From Ornithinibacillus scapharcae TW25 (GTDB taxonomy: Bacteria > Bacillota > Bacilli > Bacillales > Amphibacillaceae), in contig NZ_AEWH01000006.1 in assembly GCF_000190475.1 (NCBI RefSeq), positions 124,001 to 188,000 of the forward strand: a DNA stretch of 64,000 bases, read 5' to 3'. Shown piece after piece: positions 26,177 to 33,881 of the stretch (position 1 is its first letter; each line of letters begins with the position of its first letter). The notes below the pieces were generated by a model. That model saw nothing but the letters and a program-made list of their open reading frames with translations, was not told where the DNA came from and ran no database searches. Made by a program: the position numbers and the translations under genes.

Positions 26177-27673
26177 TTACTCATTCTCCTTTACGACCGT
26201 AATATGATTTGCCTCTTTCGCCTCACTTAACACCGTACCCAACGTTTGGCGATAATAATGATACTGCTTTACAGCATCATCTGAAATTAGTTCTCCAGGG
26301 ATTACAAGTGGGATACCTGGAGGATAGATCATTAATGTGTCAGCACTAATTCGTCCCACTGCATTATATATATCAACAGTCTCTTGCTCTGCATAGAAAG
26401 CTTCTCTTGGACTAAGAATAAGTTTGTTAACCTGATTAGCTGTAACATTAGTAGACATAAGAACAGTCTTTTCACCGTACTTTTCCTCTATATCTTTTAA
26501 AGCTCTTACTAGCTTTCTAATAGAACTTTCTGTGTCAGAAGTTGAAATAACAGCCATGACAACATACCCCTCAGCAAGTTCCATTTGTATTCCATATTCA
26601 GCTTTCAAAATACTATATACCTCAAATCCAGTTAATCCAATTCCATTTACTCTGATTACTAATTTTGACCAGTCATATGATTGGTCAAAATGCTTTTCAA
26701 GATAATGACTCTTTAATACCTCATACCGAGAATTTGATTCTATATCAATTATCGCTCTCTCAACAATTGGTTTTAATCGAAGATAACGCTCATTCCCATA
26801 TAAAACCATTTCCCTTCTAGCAACATCCAAAGAACTTAATAGCAAATAATTAGCACTAGTTGATTGCAACAAACTAAGATTTTTTTGGATAGCCTCAGGT
26901 GCTACTCTATTATTCTGTAAAAGAAGTATAGAACTTTGCGTCATAGAGCCGCCGGTTTTATGCATACTAATGGTTACCACATCTGCACCCGCGGAAATTG
27001 GATCTAATATGTCTTCTGAAATAAAGGGCAAATGAGCCCCATGTGCACTGTCTACGATAACAGTGATTTCTTGTTCATGAGCTAACTGACAAATTTTCTC
27101 TAAATTACTCATCGCTCCAAAATAAGTTGGATACGTGATTAATAATGCTTTAGCATTTGGATTTTCATTAATAGCCTTCTCCACATTCTTCACTGACACA
27201 CCATGTGAAACGCCAAAATGGTAATCCACCTCTGGTTGAATAAATACCGGTCTCGCTCCACTTAATATAATTCCATCCATTACAGATTTATGACCATTTC
27301 TTGGCACTAGTAATGTATCACCTGGTTTGCAAGTTGCCATAATCATAGCTTGAATCCCGACTGTCGTACCATTCACTAGAAAATATGCTTGTTTCGCCCC
27401 AAAGGCAGCAGCTGCTAAATCCTGTGCTTCTTTTATTACGGATTGAGGATGACTCAGTAAATCTAATTCCTTCATGGAATTCACATCCATTCGGAGTGCC
27501 ATATCCCCAAGTATCGACTTTAATGGATTCATTCTAGAGCCCATTTTGTGACCTGGAACGTCAAACGGAGTTACATCTTGTTTCGCATAGTTCACTAAGG
27601 CATTGAATAAAGGCATCTTATCTTGGCTCAAAGAATATTTGCGGTTGGCGACAAGTTCCTTTACCTGACTCAT
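26177..27673 (-). CDS. speA: Arginine decarboxylase SpeA (fold-type I PLP)
   Basis: A 498-residue PLP enzyme of the Orn/Lys/Arg decarboxylase major-domain family, making agmatine from arginine. FDVPGHKMG near the start, VDSAHGAHLPF and the PLP-binding lysine in SMHKTGGSMTQSS (about 237) are present, with YPPGIPLVIPGE in the C-terminal domain. Here it pairs with SpeB, so arginine rather than lysine or ornithine is the expected substrate. Its ATG shares one base with the metK stop codon. Confidence 0.93.
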   Translation of the reverse strand: MSQVKELVANRKYSLSQDKMPLFNALVNYAKQDVTPFDVPGHKMGSRMNPLKSILGDMALRMDVNSMKELDLLSHPQSVIKEAQDLAAAAFGAKQAYFLVNGTTVGIQAMIMATCKPGDTLLVPRNGHKSVMDGIILSGARPVFIQPEVDYHFGVSHGVSVKNVEKAINENPNAKALLITYPTYFGAMSNLEKICQLAHEQEITVIVDSAHGAHLPFISEDILDPISAGADVVTISMHKTGGSMTQSSILLLQNNRVAPEAIQKNLSLLQSTSANYLLLSSLDVARREMVLYGNERYLRLKPIVERAIIDIESNSRYEVLKSHYLEKHFDQSYDWSKLVIRVNGIGLTGFEVYSILKAEYGIQMELAEGYVVMAVISTSDTESSIRKLVRALKDIEEKYGEKTVLMSTNVTANQVNKLILSPREAFYAEQETVDIYNAVGRISADTLMIYPPGIPLVIPGELISDDAVKQYHYYRQTLGTVLSEAKEANHITVVKENE

Positions 27674-28860
27674 TACCTACTAACTCCCGCAGGCTCGATT
27701 ATTTCCAATGCTTGTTTTACATCCTCTACCCTATCGGTTCTCTCCCAAGGAAGGGATAGGTCGGTTCGTCCAAAGTGACCATATGCAGCGACTTGTCTGT
27801 ATTGTGGTTTTCGTAGATTTAGCATCTCGATAATACCTGCTGGTGTTAAATCAAACACTTGTCGAACAGCTCTAATCAATTGTTCTTTTTCAACCGTTTC
27901 AGTTCCAAATGTATCAATCGCAATACTAATTGGCTCACTCACACCGATTGCATAAGAAAGCTGGATTTCACACTTCTTAGCCAAACTAGCCGCAACAATA
28001 TTTTTCGCTATATAGCGTGCGGCATATGCTGCAGAACGGTCTACCTTGGTACAGTCTTTACCAGAAAATGCACCACCACCATGTTTAGCAGAACCTCCGT
28101 ACGTATCCACAATTATTTTTCTACCAGTTAACCCTGTATCACCATGTGGTCCCCCTACAACGAATCGCCCTGTAGGGTTAATTAAAATTCTAAAGTCTTG
28201 ATTCAATCCAAAGTCTCGAGCAGTTTGTTTAATAATAGTTTCTGTAACGTATTGTTCAAATATTTCTTTATCAAAATTTTCATCATGCTGTATGGACATT
28301 AATACACTATCAATCTTTGGTTGATTCGGTACTGTATAGTCAATGGTTACTTGTGATTTCATATCCGGGCGTGCCCATGAAAATTCACCATTTTTCCGTA
28401 GTAGAGAAGCTTGCTTCACTAGTTGGTGAGCCATTTGAATTGCTAAAGGCATCAGAGAATCTGTTTCATCTGTAGCATAACCAAACATAATTCCTTGATC
28501 ACCAGCACCAATCGCTTTCATATCACTCGATACATCTACACCTAATGCTATATCGGGGGATTGAGTATGAACAAGCACTCGTACATCACACGTATGTCCA
28601 TCAATACCGAAACGATCATCTGTGTATCCGATTTCTATTAAAGTATTACGTGCAATTTTTTCAATATCCAAAATTGCTGAAGTGGTAATTTCACCACCTA
28701 CAATGACTGTATTAGTTGTCGTAAACACTTCACACGCAACTCTTGAAAATGGATCCTGTTCAAGCGCAGCGTCCAACACAGCATCCGAAATTTGATCTGC
28801 AATTTTATCTGGATGTCCTTCTGACACAGACTCAGAAGTAAATAAAACTCTTTCTACCAA
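27673..28860 (-). CDS. metK: S-adenosylmethionine synthetase MetK
   Basis: A 395-residue enzyme making SAM from methionine and [24 protein letters not shown] (in part), [30 protein letters not shown] and [16 protein letters not shown] are all family landmarks. The frame extends to an ATG at 28899, immediately after the leader terminator, but the conserved N-terminus and GGAAGGGAT point to the TTG at 28860. It heads the polyamine operon and lies behind a SAM-I riboswitch. Confidence 0.95.
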   Translation of the reverse strand: MVERVLFTSESVSEGHPDKIADQISDAVLDAALEQDPFSRVACEVFTTTNTVIVGGEITTSAILDIEKIARNTLIEIGYTDDRFGIDGHTCDVRVLVHTQSPDIALGVDVSSDMKAIGAGDQGIMFGYATDETDSLMPLAIQMAHQLVKQASLLRKNGEFSWARPDMKSQVTIDYTVPNQPKIDSVLMSIQHDENFDKEIFEQYVTETIIKQTARDFGLNQDFRILINPTGRFVVGGPHGDTGLTGRKIIVDTYGGSAKHGGGAFSGKDCTKVDRSAAYAARYIAKNIVAASLAKKCEIQLSYAIGVSEPISIAIDTFGTETVEKEQLIRAVRQVFDLTPAGIIEMLNLRKPQYRQVAAYGHFGRTDLSLPWERTDRVEDVKQALEIIEPAGVSR

Positions 28861-28900
28861 TATTAACCATCCCTTCCATTTTTTTACAATTTTGGGCATA

Positions 28901-29075
28901 AAAAAAGCTCTCCTACAACCTAAGGAAAGCTTCGATTAATATCAGCTGCTTATCCTCTTATTGTTCGCAAAACAATTCTAGTTTTGCGCTCAGGTTGGGC
29001 CCCATATCTGATTTTTTTAATCAAACTGGTTTGCCACCGCATCTTTGACCCCTCGTCTCAGCGGCTATTAATAAG
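28901..29075 (-). promoter_or_regulatory. SAM-I (S-box) riboswitch with terminator, metK-spe leader
   Basis: Reading the reverse strand, P1 is CTTATT (29075-29070) with AATAAG (28962-28957). P2 is CCGC/GCGG around GAGGGG, followed by the J2/3-like GGCAAACC. P3 is followed by GGGGCCCAACCTGAGC, close to the consensus GGTGCCAA-TCCTGC. P4 is a strong CGCAAAAC/GTTTTGCG hairpin. A 10-bp terminator (28905-28914 with 28923-28932) and seven T follow directly. The four-helix layout and position ahead of metK support a SAM-I class off-switch, although the P2 loop deviates from the textbook form. Confidence 0.85.
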
Positions 29076-29100
29076 ATAGACTTTATTTATGCTGGGATTA

Positions 29101-29129
29101 ATAGTAATGCATATCACGATTCATGTCAA
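29101..29129 (-). promoter_or_regulatory. Sigma-A promoter of the metK-spe operon
   Basis: On the reverse strand TTGACA (29129-29124), a 17-base spacer and TACTAT (29106-29101). Transcription would begin about 15-20 bases before the riboswitch. Confidence 0.85.
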
Positions 29130-29174
29130 TTATTTTTTTATATAAATTCTAACGGAATATAAACTTTAGCAACA

Positions 29175-29210
29175 TTTCTCATAGAAAACTATATGTTATT
29201 CTATGAGAAA
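29175..29210 (-). terminator. Terminator of azlCD
   Basis: A perfect 12-bp stem (TTTCTCATAGAA 29175-29186 with TTCTATGAGAAA 29199-29210) follows the azlD stop. T-tract on the reverse strand is weak. Confidence 0.65.
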
Positions 29211-29228
29211 CCAGATCAAATAATGCCA

Positions 29229-29525
29229 TTACAATGTAGATAATAAAAAGACGGATACTATTGATCCAATTACAACGAAGATAATGTTAAGTCCAGAGTA
29301 CGCTAGAATGATAGCTACTATTCCACCTACTAAGCCGATATACGGCTTATCTGGAATAACAGATAACACGCCTGGAAAAATTAATGCACCTAATGCAGCA
29401 TAAGGTATTGCGTTAAGCCACCGATTTACCCAATCTTTAAACTGTAGCTTATCTACAATGAAGGCAGGGATAATTCTTGGGAGCATCGTAACGATCGACA
29501 TCCCGATAATAATCAAAAGTATCAT
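29229..29525 (-). CDS. azlD: Branched-chain amino acid transport protein AzlD
   Basis: A 98-residue membrane protein with about four spans. The start IGMSIVTMLPRIIPAF and the segment WLNAIPYAALGALIFPG are typical of AzlD. It is the small subunit of the AzlCD branched-chain amino acid exporter. Its start overlaps the azlC stop by four bases, so the two are coupled. Confidence 0.92.
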   Translation of the reverse strand: MILLIIIGMSIVTMLPRIIPAFIVDKLQFKDWVNRWLNAIPYAALGALIFPGVLSVIPDKPYIGLVGGIVAIILAYSGLNIIFVVIGSIVSVFLLSTL

Positions 29526-30238
29526 TCTTTTTCCCCCTTCAATAAAAATACACCACTAAAGCCACCTAATACTGTACCTGCAACAATTGCCCATCCACTA
29601 CTCATAAACTGGAGACATATCACATTGATTAACATTGCAATAATCGCTATCAACCCTACTCTAAATTCTTTCTTAACAGAAGGAACTAATAAGCCAATAA
29701 ACATAGCATACAAAGCAACACCCATACTTTGGCTTAGAGCCTCCGGGATAACCTCACCTAATACACCACCAAGAAATGAACCGACTACCCAGGAAATATA
29801 CGCCACAAGGGTTAGCGCCCCATAAAATAAATAGCCCTTCTCTTCCTTTGCTTCTTCTGGATGTAAGGAGGAAACAGCAAATGTCTCATCCGTTAGTCCC
29901 ATAGAAAGTGGCAGTTTCCATTTTAAAGCTACTGGTCGCATACGGTTCATAAAGGATAAACTCATGACAAAGTGTCGAAAGTTTAAAACAAAAGTTGCTA
30001 TAATAATTTCTACAGCGCCTGCCCCGAGAGCAATCATATTCGCCCCCATAAACTGGCTTGCTCCCGCAAACACAAACACACTCATGAATGTTAATTCTAA
30101 TAAAGATAAACCAGACTGTTTTGCTAAAACGCCATATGTAATAGCGATGGGAATATATCCAAGCATAATTGGAAACCCAACAGCTAAACCACGTTTGAAT
30201 ACAGATGTCGACTTTCTATCAACCTTTCCAATCCCCAT
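29522..30238 (-). CDS. azlC: Branched-chain amino acid exporter AzlC
   Basis: A 238-residue membrane protein. The landmarks are GLAVGFPIMLGYIPIAITYG, FAGASQFMGANMI, LNFRHFVMSLS and GLTDETFAVSS. The family exports leucine-type amino acids and azaleucine. No Lrp-type regulator is adjacent. Upstream lies the second GC-rich repeat array instead of an obvious promoter. Confidence 0.93.
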   Translation of the reverse strand: MGIGKVDRKSTSVFKRGLAVGFPIMLGYIPIAITYGVLAKQSGLSLLELTFMSVFVFAGASQFMGANMIALGAGAVEIIIATFVLNFRHFVMSLSFMNRMRPVALKWKLPLSMGLTDETFAVSSLHPEEAKEEKGYLFYGALTLVAYISWVVGSFLGGVLGEVIPEALSQSMGVALYAMFIGLLVPSVKKEFRVGLIAIIAMLINVICLQFMSSGWAIVAGTVLGGFSGVFLLKGEKE

Positions 30239-30356
30239 TTACGCGTCTCCTCTAGTAAAATTTCTACTATTATAACTGATTTAAAAGAAAGTGAAAACTG
30301 AAATTGTTTATTTTATTTCGTTTTTTAGGTGGATTCTCTTGCATGGCCTGAGATAG

Positions 30357-30729
30357 TCGTATGATTTCTAGCTTGGCTTGAGTTAGTTTTCGCGTCGGTC
30401 GCGCGACTTTGACATCAACTCGCGCGACCTAATCATCAACTTGCGCGAACTTCACTACTCCTCGAGCGGCTTCTAGCTCGGCCCGTGCAACTTTACTCCA
30501 AGGTGGCGCGACTCCTCCCACGGCGCGCGAGGTTTATTAATACTTACGCGGGATTTGGAAAACTCACGACAGTTGAGTAATAGTTCGCGCGGCGAGGGTG
30601 TACTCGCGCGACTTTGACATCAACTCTCGTAACTTAATCATCAACTTGCGCGAACTTCACTGCTCCTCGAGCGGCTTCTAGCTCGGCCCGTGCAACTTTA
30701 CTCCAAGGTGGCGCGATTCGGATAGAACT
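30357..30729. repeat. GC-rich array of 21-bp degenerate units (array 2) with an internal 113-bp duplication
   Basis: About eighteen units of 19-21 bases (mostly 21), consensus TCGCGCGACTT plus about ten variable bases often ending TCAAC. Positions 30399-30511 recur at 30604-30716 with five mismatches. Six units therefore duplicated as a block, 205 bases apart. The array fills the intergenic space between map and azlC. It contains no supported gene and shares its unit design and spacing with the array at 13032-13280. Confidence 0.85.
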
Positions 30730-30740
30730 CCCCACCAAAC

Positions 30741-30771
30741 AAAAAAGAACCCATACCCTAGGTACAGATTC
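30741..30771 (-). terminator. Terminator of map
   Basis: GAACCCATACC (30747-30757) pairs with GGTACAGATTC (30761-30771), including three G-T pairs. Six A on the forward strand give a reverse T-tract. Confidence 0.7.
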
Positions 30772-30779
30772 TCCATTCT

Positions 30780-31532
30780 TTATTTATCTTGTTCTGTTAA
30801 AATAATCGGATCGCCTTCCGTAATAACAATTGTATGCTCATATTGCGCAGATCTACCTTTATCAATAGTTCTAGCCGTCCAACCATTATCATCAACTTGA
30901 CTGCGCCAGTCCCCTTCGTTTAACATTGGCTCGATTGTAATGACCATTCCTGGTTTTAGACGAAGTCCTTTGTTAGGTAATCCAAAGTGCGGGATATGTG
31001 GGTCTTCATGAATAGTTGGTCCGATGCCATGACCTGTAAAATCACGCACAACAGAAAATCCTTCCGCTTCCGCATATGCTTGAATAGCATGACCAATATC
31101 ACCAATACGATTTCCCGCACGAGCTTGCTCAACACCTAGGTATAGAGATTTTTTTGTAACTTCCATTAGCTTTAGACCTTTTTCATCAACATTTCCAACT
31201 GCATATGTCCATGCAGAATCCGCTAGGCCTCCATCAAGGTTAACTACCATATCAATTGTTACAATATCTCCGTCCTTCAGTTTCTCTTCTCTTGGGAAAC
31301 CATGACATATCTCATCGTTAATGGACGCACAAGTTGCATATGGGAAACCATTGTATCCTTTTTGCTCAGGAACCGCACCATGCTTTTCTAAAAAACGATC
31401 GACAAACGTGTCAATTTCCATGGTACTAATTCCAGGCTTGATTAATTTTGCTATCTCTTTATGGACTTGAACAAGTAGGTCTGCTGCCTTTTGCATCTGT
31501 TCAATTTCTCGTTTGCTCTTTCTTGTAATCAT
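30780..31532 (-). CDS. map: Type I methionine aminopeptidase
   Basis: A 250-residue enzyme that removes the initiator methionine from new proteins. Metal ligands are visible in DGDIVTIDMV, GLADSAWTYA, FTGHGIGPTIHEDPHIPH, ITIEPML and YEHTIVIT. The frame opens at 31556, but AAAGGA with 7-base spacing selects the ATG at 31532, giving the same length as B. subtilis MapB. It lies outside the ribosomal-protein cluster, so it is probably the MapB (YflG) type. Confidence 0.93.
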   Translation of the reverse strand: MITRKSKREIEQMQKAADLLVQVHKEIAKLIKPGISTMEIDTFVDRFLEKHGAVPEQKGYNGFPYATCASINDEICHGFPREEKLKDGDIVTIDMVVNLDGGLADSAWTYAVGNVDEKGLKLMEVTKKSLYLGVEQARAGNRIGDIGHAIQAYAEAEGFSVVRDFTGHGIGPTIHEDPHIPHFGLPNKGLRLKPGMVITIEPMLNEGDWRSQVDDNGWTARTIDKGRSAQYEHTIVITEGDPIILTEQDK

Positions 31533-31737
31533 GTAATCGTCCTTTCTATTCATCACAGCTAATCAGCTATTATCAGTTTTCCATTTCATAAGTTTACCAC
31601 ATTTTATCAGCACTTTCATTAGGCCCATGACTAAAAACAAAAATTATACGGGTAAATTAACCATCATAAACCCTTACATTCGCCCTGTCACCTGGGAAAA
31701 CATCACATACATTGTATTGTAGAGGAGGTGGGAAGTA

Positions 31738-31881
31738 ATGAGTAAAGAAGAAAGAGGTTATGGTAAAGGCTTTGCTTTAATCGTTGTGTTATTTATATTG
31801 TTAATCATAGTAGGGGCTAGTGGGTACAACAATGATGGTGGCTATGGTTACGGCGGATACAGCAATGGATTTTGGGCATAG
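31738..31881 (+). CDS. Tiny YjcZ-type sporulation membrane peptide (47 aa)
   Basis: A 47-residue peptide: charged N-terminus, a single span GFALIVVLFILLIIVGASG (about 11-29) and a Gly/Tyr/Asn-rich tail. The span is the signature of the tiny Bacillus transmembrane family (YjcZ type) found in spores. A very strong AGGAGGTG (31723-31730) sits 7 bases before the ATG. CATACATT at 31706-31713 resembles a sigma-E -10 box. It forms a tandem pair with the next gene. Confidence 0.88.
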   Translation: MSKEERGYGKGFALIVVLFILLIIVGASGYNNDGGYGYGGYSNGFWA

Positions 31882-31924
31882 TCTAACTTTTAAATATATA
31901 ACTAAACTATAGGGAGGTGACATA

Positions 31925-32023
31925 ATGGGTCGCGGATTTGAAGGCGGATTTGCGCTAATTGTGGTTCTTTTCATCCTGTTAATCATCGTTGGTGCAGGTG
32001 GTTATAGTGGTGGATATTATTAA
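31925..32023 (+). CDS. Tiny YjcZ-type sporulation membrane peptide (32 aa)
   Basis: A 32-residue peptide with the same FALIVVLFILLIIVGAGG span as its upstream neighbour but a much shorter GYSGGYY tail. GGGAGGTG precedes the ATG. The 43-base gap to the first gene has no terminator, and one strong terminator follows, so the two are probably one transcript. Function in the spore is unknown. Confidence 0.88.
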   Translation: MGRGFEGGFALIVVLFILLIIVGAGGYSGGYY

Positions 32024-32033
32024 TCGAATAAAT

Positions 32034-32065
32034 AGATGTCATTAGATTTTACTCTAATGACATCT
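32034..32065 (+). terminator. Terminator of the tiny spore-peptide pair
   Basis: A 13-bp perfect stem (32034-32046 with 32053-32065) is followed by six or more T. Confidence 0.9.
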
Positions 32066-32072
32066 TTTTTCA

Positions 32073-32831
32073 TTAAAAATATTCATTTACATGATAGATT
32101 TTTCCATTTTCAATACTTGCCTCATCATTCAAAATATCAATTAAAACCCCACCAACAGTTTCTGTATGACGTAGTTGATTATTTTCTTTATAGCCTTTAA
32201 ATTTATCAACCTCTGCAAACGCCTCTTTTGCACTAGAGCGAATCGTTTCTTGCATGTTGGTATCCATTATTCCTGGATTGAAGGCAATGATTTTGTGACC
32301 AGTCTTTAGAACATCTTGTTCTAATGCTGCTGTTTGTGTATACATATTAATGCTTGCCTTCGAACTGCAATAGGCACTCCAACCAAAAATTGGTCTTTCC
32401 GCTGCACCAGAAGTTATATTAACACCGATAAAGGATGTATTTAAAGAAGTCGCGAACTTCAACAACTGATTCATTAAGAACATTGGTGCAACAGCATTTA
32501 ACTGAAAGTGATCCGATAAAGATTGATGGTCTAACTCCATTACACGATTTATCGGTTCAATCATTGCCGCGTTATTGACTAAATAGATTACTGTTGGGTT
32601 ATATGTCGTAATATCCTTTGTGATTAGCTCAACCGTTTGTGCCATTTCACTTGTTTTCCCTAGGTCACAAGAATAATGGTGGAAGTTTACGGTGTTAGTT
32701 TTAGCAACCTTTTCTAAACGGGTATTTATATTTCTCGAGACCCCAAAAACATGGATACCTGACTCGAGAAACAACTTCGCTATCGATTCTCCTAATCCTT
32801 TAGACACTCCAGTGACTAATGCTATTTTCAT
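32073..32831 (-). CDS. Short-chain dehydrogenase, YueD/benzil reductase-like
   Basis: A 252-residue NADPH-dependent SDR. TGVSKGLGES (about 7-16) is the cofactor loop, VNNAAMIEPI follows, and the catalytic Ser-Tyr-Lys triad is NITSGAAE ... YCSSKAS. The NITSGAAERPIFGWSAYC stretch resembles B. subtilis YueD, which reduces benzil to (S)-benzoin in vitro. The physiological substrate is unknown. It starts one base after the stop of the phosphotransferase gene, so the pair is coupled. Confidence 0.85.
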   Translation of the reverse strand: MKIALVTGVSKGLGESIAKLFLESGIHVFGVSRNINTRLEKVAKTNTVNFHHYSCDLGKTSEMAQTVELITKDITTYNPTVIYLVNNAAMIEPINRVMELDHQSLSDHFQLNAVAPMFLMNQLLKFATSLNTSFIGVNITSGAAERPIFGWSAYCSSKASINMYTQTAALEQDVLKTGHKIIAFNPGIMDTNMQETIRSSAKEAFAEVDKFKGYKENNQLRHTETVGGVLIDILNDEASIENGKIYHVNEYF

Positions 32832-32832
32832 A

Positions 32833-33828
32833 TCAATCCCCTATTCTTCCATTCACCAATACAATCGGTTCACCATTCTCGATTCTGTCCTTAATATCCT
32901 GCATCCTCTTCTGCAGTAGTTCATTCCGGTCTTCCGTAGCAATCTTTTTATGAAGAGCAGCGTAAAGTGTAATATCACGAACCTTTAAAAACAAAGGTAA
33001 CAATGTTTCCCATTCTTTCGGTGGTTCCATTTCTTGTTGGTAGCCGAACATGAACGCAGTAATAAATCGATTAGCAAACTCCTCTTTACCAGGCATATTC
33101 TTATTTGGAAATAACGAATAACAAGAATAATATAATGGAATGGCGATATCTGAAACATGCCAAAAGTAACAAGCATCATCAAAATCGAACACATGAATAC
33201 CTTTACCATCATAGAAGAAGTTTCCATTATGTACATCGTTATGGATGAGCCCAAAGCCTTCTTCTCTAGGTAATTCCTTTAAAACCGCTACTACTTTCTT
33301 TGTCTGTTGGATCACTAGCTCTTCTTGAGGAACGTACTTTTCCAATTCAAATAAATCATCCTCAAACCATTGCTTACGGAATACGGCATCTGGTTGATAT
33401 TCTTTTGTAATTCTATGCATTTTTCCGATTTCTTTGCCCCAACTCTCAAAAAATGGCTCTGAAAATCGTTCATCATTAGAACGAATGGGTACCCCGCTAA
33501 CTTTTGAAAACAGGCAAGCAAAAAAGATGGTACCATCTTCCGCTACTTGTTTTTCTATTAAGTTCTGATTTATGGATGGGAACACTACAGAAACATTTGC
33601 ACCATGTTGATGTAAAAAGTTTATCCAATCTAATTCACCATATAGTTCTTCCTCACTTCGGTGGGAACTATGTGTGATTCTCAAGATATATGTTTCCTTA
33701 CCACGATAAACCTCATACACATAATTTTCAAAGTCCCCTAGTAATTTATACGTTTTATCAAGATTATATTCCTTCAAAAAATCATCTATAATCCCTGGAC
33801 GAAATACCCTCTCCACAGCATATTCCAT
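32833..33828 (-). CDS. Aminoglycoside phosphotransferase/kinase-like protein
   Basis: A 331-residue protein kinase-fold phosphotransferase. The catalytic loop GLIHNDVHNGNFFYDG (about 201-216) and metal loop HVFDFDDACY (about 220-229) are intact. ILRITHSSHRS holds the ATP-binding lysine or arginine region. Family members phosphorylate small molecules such as choline, homoserine or aminoglycosides; the substrate is not identifiable. It is co-transcribed with the SDR gene. Confidence 0.85.
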   Translation of the reverse strand: MEYAVERVFRPGIIDDFLKEYNLDKTYKLLGDFENYVYEVYRGKETYILRITHSSHRSEEELYGELDWINFLHQHGANVSVVFPSINQNLIEKQVAEDGTIFFACLFSKVSGVPIRSNDERFSEPFFESWGKEIGKMHRITKEYQPDAVFRKQWFEDDLFELEKYVPQEELVIQQTKKVVAVLKELPREEGFGLIHNDVHNGNFFYDGKGIHVFDFDDACYFWHVSDIAIPLYYSCYSLFPNKNMPGKEEFANRFITAFMFGYQQEMEPPKEWETLLPLFLKVRDITLYAALHKKIATEDRNELLQKRMQDIKDRIENGEPIVLVNGRIGD

Positions 33829-33852
33829 CTTAATTCCCCCTATAGAAAGATA

Positions 33853-33874
33853 TTCCCAGGAGTTTTCCTGGGAA
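33853..33874 (-). terminator. Hairpin after the M20 dipeptidase gene
   Basis: TTCCCAGGA (33853-33861) pairs with TCCTGGGAA (33866-33874) with a 4-base loop. The T-tract is weak. Confidence 0.6.
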
Positions 33875-33881
33875 ACACTCG

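Noticed and set aside
28861-28899. metK starting at the ATG at 28899
   Set aside because: That ATG directly abuts the leader terminator, has no ribosome site and adds a 13-residue non-conserved extension. The TTG at 28860 fits the site and the family.
30357-30729. CRISPR array
   Set aside because: Units are 21 bp with degenerate cores and no constant repeat of CRISPR length. Spacers are not unique sequences between identical repeats, and no cas genes lie nearby.
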